A stretch of DNA of 34,092 nt from Prorocentrum cordatum. Lineage: Eukaryota; Sar; Dinophyceae; Prorocentrales; Prorocentraceae. Positions 27,447 to 31,340 of the stretch are shown one piece after another. The notes under the pieces are model-generated. The model had not been told where the DNA came from and ran no database searches. It saw only the letters and a list, made by a program, of their open reading frames with translations. The translations under genes were made by a program, and so were the position numbers. The DNA is taken from NCBI GenBank assembly GCA_963575745.1, contig CAUYUJ010010480.1:396230-430321 (forward strand). Direction: 5' to 3'. The first letter of the stretch is position 1. Each line of letters begins with the position of its first letter.

Positions 27447-29652
27447 GGAGGAGGAGGAGGAGGAGAAGGAGCAGGCTGAAAAAGAGAGGGAGGATGAAGA
27501 TGGCTGTGTGCACGGAACGCTCTGCCGCCCCAGCTCTCGCCCCCCCCCCCCCCCCCCCAAGGGGCTCACCGCTCCCGCAGGTGCGCTGCTTCCAGGACTA
27601 CGTCGGCATGTACCTGAACCAGGGAGGGGGCGGGGCCGGCGGGCAGCCGAAGAGGGGCCCAGACACCGGGCGTCTCGAAAAAAACGAGACGGGCGTTTCT
27701 CGTCATTCGCGGCCTCTCCAGCCCTCGCTGTGCCTCGGGACAGTCAAAAAACGACTCGGGATGAAAAATTGGTCCCGGGGGAAGTGGTGGGCAGAGGGCG
27801 GGGCCGGCGGGCAGCCGAGGAGGGCCCTCCTCGGCTAAGGTCGAAGAAGAGAAAGCGCCGTAAACATAAACTTTGGGCGCTCCGCGCAGACTTCTCGGAT
27901 CCGCGCTGGGGCCCCCCCGGCGGCGCCTCCGGCGCCGCCCCTGGCGCGCTCCGCGCGGGGCGCCAAAAGTTTATGTTCATGGCGCGCTTCCTTCTTCCAG
28001 ACGAGGGGCCAGTCCTGGGCCCTGGAGGTGCCGTGGTGTTCGGGCTGCTCCGCGGGTCTGGGTCCAGGAGCCTCTTCCTGGCCGGGGCTCGCCGCGGCTA
28101 GAAAGGCCCCTTCGTTTGTTGCTCGTACAGTGGAGGCCCATGCAAAGAAGCACCGTGCTTGCCTCCAGGGTGCCCTGGGTTTCTTGGGTCTCGATGGTCT
28201 TGCGAAAGAAAGCGTGACGTGCCCGCACCAACAATCAACCGCCGTCCTGGGGTCTCAGGGTCGGGTTTCTTGTGGAAGGGTTCTTGTCGACTGGCCTCAA
28301 CTGCAACTGGCGTTCCTCAGGAGCACGAGGACTGCAGCGCGGCCGCACTTTAAGAAACCCGGTGATCTTCGATAGGGTGGCCTATGGCTTCTGTCCCTCC
28401 GCGCGTTGTGCGGTGGCCTCCCGCGGCCGCTGCAGAAGCTGCTGCGTGGCCGGTGCTCTCGGTTCCTCCCCAGCTGCACCTTGCGCGCGGATTTTCACGG
28501 GGATGGGTTTCTTGCGAGGGGCTCTTGCGGCCGGGCCGTTTTTTTTTACATGATTGAGAACTCAGATAACCTTCTTGGCGCAATAACTGTGCAACGGCAC
28601 AATGAAAATGTCACGGAATACCTCTTGGAGGTTGTGAACATGTCAAACGGTCAGAAGGAAAAGTTGTATGCTTGAAGTGATCCAGACAGTGCTCGTGTCT
28701 ACAGAGGAGAAAGGAGGACGGAGAGCCCGCCATGTACAGCCAAGGCGCTGAAAGGAGGAACGGTTCGGCCCTTCCCCCTCCGTCCTCCCACCCCTTCGGG
28801 CGCAGGTCATGGAGCTTCGTGTACCCTCGCAACTCTGTCTGTAGCGTCGATTCGCATCGGTTAGCGTCTGGGAGTCGATGAGATAGCGCCGGTTTAGCGT
28901 CGATTAGCGTCGATCTAGCATCGACTGGTCGATGAGCGTCGATTCGCAAGCGCCAACAGGATGGTATGGGAGGCTCCCATGAGCTGCCACCGAACACCCC
29001 CCCTTCCTCCTCCCCCTCTCCTCCTCCCTCCTCCTCCTCCTCCTTCTTCTCCTCCTCCTCCTCCTCCTCCTCCTCCTCCTCCTCCTCCTCCTCCTCCTAT
29101 CCTCCTCCTCCTCCTCCCCCTCTTCCCCCTCACATCCCCCCTTCCTCCTCCCCCTCCCCGCTCTCCGCCCTCCTCCACCCTCCTCCGTCCTCACCTCCCT
29201 GCCTCCCTCCCTCCCTCCCTCCCTCCCGGCCTTCCTCTTCCCCCCTCCCCGCCTCATCCCGCCTTCCCTACTCCCTCCCCCTCCTCCTCGTCCTCCCTTC
29301 CCTCGGGGGCGGCAAAGAGGGGGGTGATGATTAGGGGGGGGATATCGTGGCGTGGGCCATGATATTTCCCACGATTTCATGGCGCCTCTTCTCATTTCAT
29401 TACGTCCCTGGCCCCCCCTTTTGGCCGCGCACATGCCGCCGGCCATGATTTGCACCCCCCCTCTTGGACGCCCCTCCCTTTGCCGCCCCCGATTCCCTCT
29501 CCCCTCCTCTCACACGGCGCTCCGCTTCTGGTGCGCCGCTCACCAGCGCCCACCCGCGCGCGTGCCCGCCCGCAGCCGCGGGCACGCTGCGGCGGCCGGG
29601 CAGGGGACTTCAAGCACGAGCCGGTGTACGAGCGCTGCAGCGACCGCTGGGA
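6309..29652 (+). CDS. TOP2: DNA topoisomerase II, internal part of the gene (7 micro-exons)
   Basis: Type IIA topoisomerase: passes one DNA duplex through a transient break in another using ATP, in the nucleus. Seven exons (6309-6377, 21229-21267, 23673-23746, 24108-24143, 26878-26947, 27581-27623, 29604-29652; 380 nt) join without frame change. From memory the product aligns with yeast and human TOP2 from the strand after GYGAKL (NVFSKKF, VETAD) through NMSKKHPP, FTRVTFWPDLARFGM, LDDDIVGLMM, RVYDIAGS, VVLNGKTLP, YVGMYL to ERCSDRWE. This is roughly human TOP2A residues 170-300, covering the ATPase-transducer junction. The only length change seen is one extra residue after AGST. Donors are GC, GT, GA, GT, GC, GA and GC; every acceptor is AG followed by G. 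Earlier ATPase-core exons and later transducer, TOPRIM and cleavage exons were not found. Gyrase B is less likely because the ADxAGS-like eukaryotic spacing and NNMS/HPP segment match TOP2. A processed or dead copy is unlikely because frame and splice grammar are intact throughout. Confidence 0.92.
6487..6518. repeat. (CTC)n microsatellite
   Basis: About ten CTC triplets between the TOP2 donor and the start of the LINE remnant. Confidence 0.85.
6656..7484 (+). pseudogene. LINE ORF1-like remnant (nucleic-acid-binding candidate)
   Basis: Starts at ATG 6656 with an acidic N-terminus, then a LEIGQLEGK helix-like stretch. An in-frame TGA at 6971 breaks it, and the same frame continues with LLETYAAQPEDVYVKGELRG and LIIAKSWGQADTDNAAHTI, which resembles the small RRM-like domain of LINE first proteins. 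At about 7100-7110 the reading moves to another frame (GGNLVWATTDKAALERI). Near 7230-7290 it moves again to a third frame (VALQVTIDGGALKVEHG, then a basic tail ending in lysine/glycine at TAG 7482-7484). Two frameshifts plus one stop show it is dead. The RRM-like call is tentative; the link to the LINE rests on order and spacing. Confidence 0.65.
7699..8560 (+). pseudogene. LINE endonuclease (EEP domain) remnant
   Basis: This is the N-terminal domain of LINE ORF2, which nicks target DNA to prime reverse transcription. The first part, in the frame of 7702, has GIAALYLQEAHM (7813 onward, the LQE catalytic segment) and LTLRIPCSMSTFTAYCP. Near 8100 the reading shifts one frame. The second part has DDMNARLG (8150 onward, the DxN metal-site motif), FLDAPDQKVTHYDLW, then IDHLV (about 8393) and SRAHHF (about 8464), where the usual SDHH motif has lost its aspartate. 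The frameshift and the missing Asp make an active enzyme unlikely. It is followed within about 500 bp by the RT remnant. Confidence 0.82.
8842..10397 (+). pseudogene. LINE reverse transcriptase remnant
   Basis: Pieces appear in the normal RT order but in different frames. FPSEELFAALTML (about 8854) is followed by G and C homopolymers, then TAPKQW and FKKGDASLPENCRPI (9069-9113, fingers). Motif A is LLLDWPAAFNRVD (9279-9317), with the first catalytic Asp kept but the usual AKAFDR changed. Next come DIYDKW and a scrambled SGxxQGCPLSP region near 9450-9500. Motif C is ARADDAALISDD (about 9584-9619), keeping ADD. The C-terminal region (9948-10230) has FQAQRSRELLKIP, SRAPN, QPRLSSHAIMKQFSLFG and R.PDPAARD, typical of dinoflagellate LINE tails. 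At least three frame changes make it non-functional. Confidence 0.88.
10398..10626. other. LINE 3' flank and first GCC-rich block
   Basis: No coding motif is recognised. The segment 10520-10614 (GAACTGGGCC, GCGCGTCGGTCT, CGCCGCC blocks) is a diverged copy of the units at 10980-11275, so the TTGC array between them is flanked by related sequence. Confidence 0.5.
10627..10950. repeat. Degenerate TTGCN tandem repeat
   Basis: TTGC recurs every 5-10 bp (TTGCTTTGCATTGCGTTGCC and so on) across about 320 bp, a 5-bp register with much variation. It keeps several frames open on both strands; these are not genes. Confidence 0.9.
10978..11285. repeat. GCC-rich tandem repeat of about 70-80 bp
   Basis: Units start near GCGCGTCGGTCTGG and continue with CGGCCGCG(T/C)TGCCGCC, CGTCGCCGCC and CCGACG. 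Three to four units are visible. Open frames on both strands are shadows of the repeat. Confidence 0.8.
11895..12012. repeat. AT-rich (TA)n and (GCAT)n island
   Basis: TATATATACATATATATATATATG, in two close runs, is followed by GCATGCATGCATGCAT and CATACACGCATACATA. It occurs only in unit 1 of the satellite and is the longest AT-rich stretch in the window, so it should melt easily. Confidence 0.9.
13040..13066. repeat. Short (GTC)n array in satellite unit 2
   Basis: Eight to nine GTC triplets at a place related to where units 4 and 5 carry very long GTC arrays; possibly an early or short state of the same expansion. Confidence 0.8.
15478..16070. repeat. Long (GTC)n array with CCTCC breaks, satellite unit 4
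   Basis: About 590 bp of GTC/CGT triplets, broken repeatedly by short CCTCCCTCCTCC segments, giving a compound pattern that itself recurs about every 60-120 bp. Reading frames here encode poly-Val, poly-Ser/Arg or poly-Asp/Thr and are artefacts. Confidence 0.93.
16818..17600. repeat. Long (GTC)n array with CCTCC breaks, satellite unit 5
   Basis: The first 350-400 bp follow the unit-4 array almost block by block (CCTCCCTCCTCCCGCGTCG, TCTTTCCTCGTGTTCG, GGCGTCGTGGTCG). It then continues as purer GTC/GGC triplets, making it about 190 bp longer than its partner. Confidence 0.93.
17715..17965. repeat. Degenerate repeat of about 16 bp (TTGCACCACATAGA)
   Basis: TTGCACCACAT, GCACCACGTAGA, TGCACCATTTAGA, TTGCACCACAT and similar words recur every 15-17 bp, at least 14 times. 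A short run of the same words follows satellite unit 1 at 12715-12775, so it is a normal neighbour of the satellite unit end. Confidence 0.85.
17966..19255. other. No recognisable gene
   Basis: Intron sequence with one small tandem tract at 18785-18870 (GTGGGTCGCGG repeated) and a short direct repeat (CCCGCCGCAG..GCC, 18709 and 18750). Overlapping frames on both strands lack recognisable motifs. Confidence 0.5.
19256..19812. repeat. Degenerate 12-bp repeat (CACTATCGATCT)n
   Basis: ATCGATCTCACT-type 12-mers run for about 550 bp with substitutions, looser at 19480-19640. The 12-bp period makes dipeptide-like frames (SISL on +, DSEI or RSIV on -); these are not protein evidence. CGGGACGCCGACGGGAC near 19485 and CGGGGCACCGACGGGCC near 19816 mark two breaks. 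Confidence 0.92.
20012..20210. mobile_element. Large palindrome with two internal hairpins, family P, copy a
   Basis: Long near-perfect inverted repeat. The outer arms read TAGGGGAACAAGAAGTGAC on the left and TAGGGGAACGAAAAGTGAC as reverse complement of the right. Arms of about 75 bp match with only a handful of mismatches through CTCGGAGGTCCGCGCGG and GATCGGCGCTGG. The centre holds two further perfect hairpins, GGCGGCGC-CTCCA-GCGCCGCC and CCTGGCGCG-CTCCG-CGCGCCAGG. The predicted fold is a long stem topped by two side arms, a T or cross shape. Related copies are at 27843-28000 and 30758-31090. No coding capacity. Confidence 0.88.
20211..20704. other. No recognisable gene
   Basis: Intron sequence with short pyrimidine and GTC runs (20660-20695). 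The open frame at 20508-21371 is not recognisable before exon B. Confidence 0.45.
20705..20886. mobile_element. MITE-like element, family M5, copy a (complete)
   Basis: Ends are inverted: CCAGACATCTGGCGTCTCGA on the left and CCAGACATCGGGCGTCTCGA as reverse complement of the right, each followed by an A/T run. The interior on the reverse strand (GGCCTCGGGGCCGTCAAA, GACTCGGGATGAAAAA, GTCCCAGGGAAGT) recurs at 27658-27797 and 29698-29830 on the + strand. About 182 bp, no coding capacity. Confidence 0.82.
21050..21215 (+). repeat. TCC/CTC tract just upstream of TOP2 exon B
   Basis: About 165 bp of pyrimidine-rich TCC triplets ends 13 bp before the exon B acceptor. It could act as an exaggerated polypyrimidine tract for the 14.85-kb intron. 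Confidence 0.85.
21229..21267 (+). CDS. TOP2: TOP2 exon B (13 codons)
   Basis: Starts GTG TTC GAG after CGGAG and ends CCA ACG before a standard GTGAGG donor. It encodes VFEANMSKKHPPT, matching the W/F-E-N-NMS..HPP segment of yeast TOP2. A CAG five bases upstream (21221-21223) is a better-looking acceptor by itself but would break the frame with exon A. Phase 0 at both ends. Confidence 0.87.
21658..21745. repeat. (GGA)n microsatellite
   Basis: GAGGAGGAGG-type purine triplets over about 85 bp in the exon B-C intron. Confidence 0.9.
21898..22175. repeat. 55-bp direct repeats around a hairpin
   Basis: ACACATGGAAGGGG, CACCGTGCATGTACGGAA, CGTGCG and TCTGAATTGG occur in the same order at 21900-21952 and 22121-22174, about 221 bp apart and differing at few positions. 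Between them at 22010-22062 is a 20-bp stem, CTTCTTAGAAGGCGCGGGCC against CTCCTTAGAAGGCGCCGGCC, with a loop of about 16 nt containing CTATAG. Confidence 0.82.
22340..22915. repeat. GGCGGGC-rich degenerate repeat
   Basis: CGGGCGGGC, GGCCCCG and GGGAGGAAGACCC(C/G)GG words recur irregularly. Overlapping frames on both strands are Gly/Arg/Pro/Ala only. Confidence 0.7.
22936..23166. mobile_element. MITE-like element, family M2, copy a
   Basis: The left end has GCGTCTTGGCGTGCCTAGAG, CCCTACCAAACAATGTTC. The reverse complement of the right end has CCGTCCCGGCATTCCTATAG, TCCTACCACGAAATGTTC. The interior is AT-rich with repeated GAACATTTC and AATGTTCT in both directions. The same ends recur at 32764-33160. 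Confidence 0.82.
23167..23440. repeat. Degenerate repeat around GAGCGCGATTCC(C/T)GAG
   Basis: GCGCGATTCCCGAG, GTGCAATCCCTGAG, GCGTGATCCCTGG, GCACCATTCTTGAG, GCACGATTCCTGA recur every 20-40 bp. The reverse-complement form (CTCAGGAATCGCGCTCTCGC) is found at 24430-24500. Confidence 0.7.
23441..23672. other. 3' end of TOP2 intron B-C
   Basis: No gene seen. Unlike most introns here, it lacks a pyrimidine tract and ends GAGAGTGGGGGGAG before exon C. Confidence 0.5.
23673..23746 (+). CDS. TOP2: TOP2 exon C (24 codons plus 2 nt)
   Basis: Begins GTC ACC GCC TAC AGC after GGGGAG and ends ATG AG before GACGGC, a GA donor. It encodes VTAYSGASEFTRV then TFWPDLARFGM, the most conserved strand-turn of this part of TOP2 (TFxPDLxxF). 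Joining AG to the G that opens exon D gives Arg and the exact spacing seen in yeast and human proteins. No GT donor gives the right frame and length. Confidence 0.87.
23823..24060. repeat. TCC/CTC tract in the 361-bp intron before exon D
   Basis: A pure (TCC)n run at 23829-23885 is followed by CTCCTCATCCTC-type pyrimidine sequence. It fills most of the exon C-D intron and leads to the acceptor. Confidence 0.92.
24108..24143 (+). CDS. TOP2: TOP2 exon D (36 nt)
   Basis: Starts with a single G after GGCCAGCAG, then ACC CTC GAC GAC GAC ATC GTG GGC CTG ATG ATG AA before GTGGCC. It encodes TLDDDIVGLMM, equal to human SLDKDIVALM. It is the smallest exon here. The AA at its end joins G of exon E to make Lys. 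Confidence 0.87.
24561..24743. mobile_element. MITE-like element, family M4, copy a
   Basis: ACCAGAAAGAATTGCGAGCACC on the left (from about 24593) faces CAGAAATAATTTCGAGCACC as reverse complement of the right end. The interior GGTTTTCACG, GGCCCTGGGAG, TGTTTCGATAC is shared in order with 33926-34092, as is the flank TATGATGTTCCAACC before the left arm, so the repeated unit begins at 24561. Confidence 0.8.
24855..25190. repeat. 110-bp tandem repeat, three copies
   Basis: GGGAGGTGAGAAG recurs at about 24859, 24972 and 25081. Each unit continues with TCTCAGAAGGC.ACGGGG, CTTCTCA, CCTTGGGAGAAGT, CTGTC.CTTCGG. Confidence 0.9.
25228..25545. repeat. C-rich segment with direct repeats and a short palindrome
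   Basis: GCCTGCTCCCTCTCACT is found at 25228 and 25516, each followed by a C-run. GCCGTGCGCACGGC (about 25401-25414) is a perfect 14-bp palindrome. Several C8-C12 tracts. Confidence 0.75.
25681..25831. mobile_element. MITE-like element, family M1, copy a
   Basis: Left end GTCGGGCCTGCCCCTCTACA; right end, reverse-complemented, GTCGGGCGTGTCCCCCTAAG. AT-rich interior of about 110 bp with CGATTTTT inverted words. Copies are also at 29901-30046, 31093-31245 and 33250-33768. Confidence 0.85.
25890..26030. repeat. Dispersed repeat, partner at 28010-28120
   Basis: GGGCCGCTCC.TGGGTCCAG, then GTGGCCGAGGCTCGCCATGGCTAGA, split by variable bases, correspond in order to GGGCTGCTCC..TGGGTCCAGG and GGCCGGGGCTCGCCGCGGCTAGA in the later intron. 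Confidence 0.65.
26400..26705. repeat. (ATC)n microsatellite
   Basis: ATCATC/CATCACC triplets with few breaks for about 300 bp, upstream of exon E. It keeps frames open on both strands (poly-Ile, poly-His, poly-Met). Confidence 0.95.
26878..26947 (+). CDS. TOP2: TOP2 exon E (70 nt)
   Basis: Opens with G after GGGCGGAG, then CGG GTC TAC GAC ATT, and ends ACG CTG CCG before GCGCCC, a GC donor. It encodes RVYDIAGSTNKRVKVVLNG and KTLP. The DIAGS loop and the VxLNG strand are signatures of the TOP2 ATPase-transducer boundary. One residue is extra compared with human between AGS and VKV. The in-frame reading upstream of 26878 does not match TOP2. Confidence 0.9.
26948..27580 (+). other. TOP2 intron with complementary pyrimidine and purine halves (GC-AG)
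   Basis: (CTC)n and TCC triplets occupy 26978-27165; GGA/GAGGAG purine sequence occupies about 27185-27500. The RNA could fold back on itself over most of its 633 nt, bringing the two splice sites together. A C18 run (27541-27558) precedes the acceptor CCCGCAG. Confidence 0.85.
27581..27623 (+). CDS. TOP2: TOP2 exon F (43 nt)
   Basis: Starts GTG CGC TGC TTC after CTCCCGCAG and ends AAC CAG G before GAGGGG, a GA donor. It encodes VRCFQDYVGMYLNQ, matching human VKGFRSYVDMYLK. The final G joins GG of exon G to make Gly. Confidence 0.88.
27658..27797. mobile_element. MITE-like element, family M5, copy b (right end missing)
   Basis: CAGACACCGGGCGTCTCGA left end, then GCCTCGGGACAGTCAAAAAA, CGACTCGGGATGAAAAATTG and GTCCCGGGGGAAGTGGT, the same order as the reverse strand of 20705-20886. 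The matching inverted right end is not present. Confidence 0.75.
27813..27836. other. Perfect 24-bp palindrome
   Basis: AGCCGAGGAGGG meets its exact reverse complement CCCTCCTCGGCT with no loop. The left half is a copy of sequence at 27644-27657 (GGGCAGCCGA.GAGGG), so it arose within a local duplication. No poly-T follows, so a terminator reading is unsupported. Confidence 0.85.
27843..28000. mobile_element. Large palindrome, family P, copy b
   Basis: The left arm has GAAGAAGAGAAAGCGCCGT, AACATAAACTTTGGGCGC; the reverse complement of the right arm has GAAGAAGGAAGCGCGCCAT, AACATAAACTTTTGGCGC. The central hairpin GGCGGCGCC-TCC-GGCGCCGCC is perfect. The second side hairpin (GGCGCGCTCCGCGC) is shortened and followed by GGGG. 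Confidence 0.82.
28124..28309. mobile_element. MITE-like element, family M3, copy b
   Basis: Left end GTACAGTGGAGGCCCATGC, right end as reverse complement GTTGCAGTTGAGGCCAGTCG. The interior GCCTCCAGGGTGCCCTGGG, TTTCTTGGGTC, GTCCTGGGGTCTCAGG is shared with 3345-3530. A right-end fragment of the same family may sit at 28500-28540. Confidence 0.8.
28551..28675 (+). other. Short open frame with mixed codon composition, unproven
   Basis: ATG 28551 to TGA gives 41 codons, MIENSDNLLGAITVQRHNEN onward, with an ordinary amino-acid mix rather than low complexity. It lies inside a TOP2 intron, next to an M3 fragment. It does not match TOP2 or any family I know. It may be an unrelated exon, part of an element, or chance. 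Confidence 0.25.
28676..28995. other. No gene; short GTCGAT-type repeats near the end
   Basis: AGCGTCGATTAGCGTCGAT and similar words recur between 28850 and 28945. Nothing else supportable. Confidence 0.5.
29010..29320. repeat. (CTC)n and CCTCCCTCC tract upstream of exon G
   Basis: About 90 bp of TCC triplets, then CTCCCTCCCTCCC tetramer runs (29205-29228) and further pyrimidine sequence, ending about 280 bp before the exon G acceptor. Confidence 0.93.
29604..29652 (+). CDS. TOP2: TOP2 exon G (49 nt)
   Basis: Begins GG GAC TTC AAG CAC after CCGGGCAG and ends CGC TGG GA before GCGCGC, a GC donor. It encodes GDFKHEPVYERCSDRWE (first Gly shared with exon F), equal to yeast YERINNRWE and human HEQVNHRWE, just before the strand that leads into QVSFVNSIAT. 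That next exon is not in the remaining 4.4 kb. Confidence 0.87.
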
Positions 29653-29697
29653 GCGCGCGGGGCCGCGCGCCCGTCCTGGAGATCCGACGCTCCAACT

Positions 29698-29830
29698 AAA
29701 ACATAGGAGCGGGCGGTTTTTGGCTGCTTTCCACCTCTGGGGGCCATCGCCGGGCCTCGGGACCGTCAAAACACGATTCCTCCGGAAGAGAAACTGGCCC
29801 TAGGGAAGTGGTCCGGACCTCCGGGGCCCA
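29698..29830. mobile_element. MITE-like element, family M5, copy c (diverged)
   Basis: GGGCCATCGCCGGGCCTCGG, ACCGTCAAAACACGA and CCTAGGGAAGTGGT follow the order of copies a and b. Ends are not clear. Confidence 0.6.
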
Positions 29831-29900
29831 CGCATCGAACAAGTGGAGCAGCCAGATGTACGGGGATGGCGGAGGGTCGACGACGGTAGGTTTGTGTTAA

Positions 29901-30046
29901 GTCGGGCGAGTCCTTCTGTAGGGGGAATATTCAGAAAAAAATAGTCAGGGGACGATTTGCTCTACAGTTTTGGCTTATGTTTGGGTATGTGTCTGAATAT
30001 GTTCCATGTTTCTCCCAAGATCAGCCTGTAGAGGGACCTGCCCGAT
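29901..30046. mobile_element. MITE-like element, family M1, copy b
   Basis: Left end GTCGGGCGAGTCCTTCTGTA, right end as reverse complement ATCGGGCAGGTCCCTCTACA. AT-rich interior of similar size to copy a. Confidence 0.82.
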
Positions 30047-30114
30047 CTGACGGGAGGTTCGTGCCGTGCCGACGCTGCGGCGACCCCGCCGCGGGCGCTC
30101 CAGGTGGAGCGCCG

Positions 30115-30615
30115 CCAGCGGCCCGGAGTCGGCTGATGCGGGGCGACCTGGCAGTTGAAGCGCGGCCAGCCGTTCCAGGTCGAAAACGGTGGGGGCGTTC
30201 GTTTTAAGGAGCGTGCCCAGGAGGCTGCAGACCCTGGAGGGCTCCTTATCTGATGCGGGCGGCGGTGATATCCGTGGCCAGTCCACGATGGGAGTTCCAC
30301 TGGCAGGTGACCTGGCAGGTGAAGAGCGACCTGGCAGGTGAAGAGCGGCCGGCCGTTCGAGGTCGAGAGAGGTGGGGGCGTTCGCTAAGGCACGTGCCCA
30401 GGAGGCGTCAGACCCTGGAGGGTTCCTTATCTGACGACCTGGCAGGTGAGGCGACCTGGCAGGTGAGGAGCGGCCGGCCGCTCGAGGTCGATAACGGTGG
30501 GGGCGTTCGCTGAGGAGCGTGCCCAGGAGGCGTCAGACCCTGGAGGGCTCCTTATCCGATGCGGGCGGCGGTGATGTCCATGGCCAATCCACGATGGGAG
30601 TTCCGCTGGCTTCCA
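30115..30615. repeat. Tandem repeat of 124 bp with a 60-bp optional segment
   Basis: GGTGGGGGCGTTCG recurs at about 30188, 30371 and 30495. Each unit has GCGACCTGGCAG(G/T)TGA, GCGGCC.GCCG, GTGCCCAGGAGGC and CAGACCCTGGAGGG.TCCTTAT. Units 1 and 3 carry an extra segment (GATGCGGGCGGCGGTGAT, then CCACGATGGGAGTTCC) that unit 2 lacks. GACCTGGCAGGTGA is itself doubled twice. Confidence 0.9.
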
Positions 30616-30757
30616 GACCGTGGATTCCTGATCGAAGGTTTCCTTTTTAGCCAATGCCCCCACCGTGATCCACGCGGCGTCGGAAACCGACACCGGCCCG
30701 GGCCATCACGACACGAGCTTGCCGCATCCTCTGAGAAAATTCACCGACACAGGCAAA

Positions 30758-31090
30758 AAAATCCGAGGGCCGCACGGATTTCTTGGATCGGCGATGATCC
30801 TTTTGGCTCTGTTGTGGACATAACCCTCACCCTGACACGTGGATTAGCGAATTGTCCGTTTTCGGTTCTCGAGAGGACGCCGCGGCCGTCATTTTCCAGG
30901 CTTGCGCCCGCCAGGTTTCGGCCCGAGGTCGCTTTCGCTAAACCACGTTTTACTCAAGGGGGTTCTGTCCATCCCCGATTAGCTGTGCCTCCAGCGCCGC
31001 CCCCTGGTGCCCTCCGCGCGCCAGGGAGGGGATCCAGCGCCGATCCAAGCGACCCGCGCGGGGCGGCCTCCGAAAGGTTATGTTTATGTT
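30758..31090. mobile_element. Large palindrome, family P, copy c (with unrelated centre)
   Basis: The left arm CCGAGGGCCGCACGGATTTC, TTGGATCGGCG (30763-30795) faces, as reverse complement, CGGAGGCCGCCCCGCGCGGG, TTGGATCGGCGCTGGATCC (31031-31074). The right part keeps CTCCAGCGCCGCC and the CTCCGCGCGCCAGGGAGGGG core and ends GGTTATGTTTATGTT. About 190 bp of other sequence lies between the left arm and the core, so it is inserted into or rearranged. Confidence 0.72.
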
Positions 31091-31092
31091 AA

Positions 31093-31245
31093 GTTAGGCT
31101 GTCCCGCTACAGGTGGAATATCCAAAAATAGGTTGAAGATATCTCGGGGATGATGTTCCATTATTTGTTGATTTCTGTCGGGCAGTGTTTGATTCTGTTT
31201 TATTTCTCATCCAAAATCCGCCTGTAGGAGGACATGCCCGGCCCA
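31093..31245. mobile_element. MITE-like element, family M1, copy c
   Basis: GTTAGGCTGTCCCGCTACAGG on the left and GCCGGGCATGTCCTCCTACAGG as reverse complement of the right, split here by one substitution each from the family pattern. It abuts the end of palindrome copy c. Confidence 0.8.
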
Positions 31246-31340
31246 ACGTGTATGCTGGTTTTTCTGTACTCGTAGGAGTGGCCTTTGTTATGGGCCCACT
31301 GGGGCCCTCCGACCGCCGAGCGCGAGGCGGCGGCAGCGGC

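Noticed and set aside
26861-27838. 325-codon frame beginning MEHGRRRVYDIAGS
   Set aside because: Only 26878-26947 within it is TOP2. The rest is poly-Pro/Ser and Glu/Arg from microsatellites, and the protein alignment requires splicing at 26947.
30790-30815. Possible dinoflagellate spliced-leader relic (CCTTTTGGCTCTG)
   Set aside because: Only about nine bases agree with the leader (TTTTGGCTC) and the upstream and AAG parts are missing; it lies in palindrome copy c.
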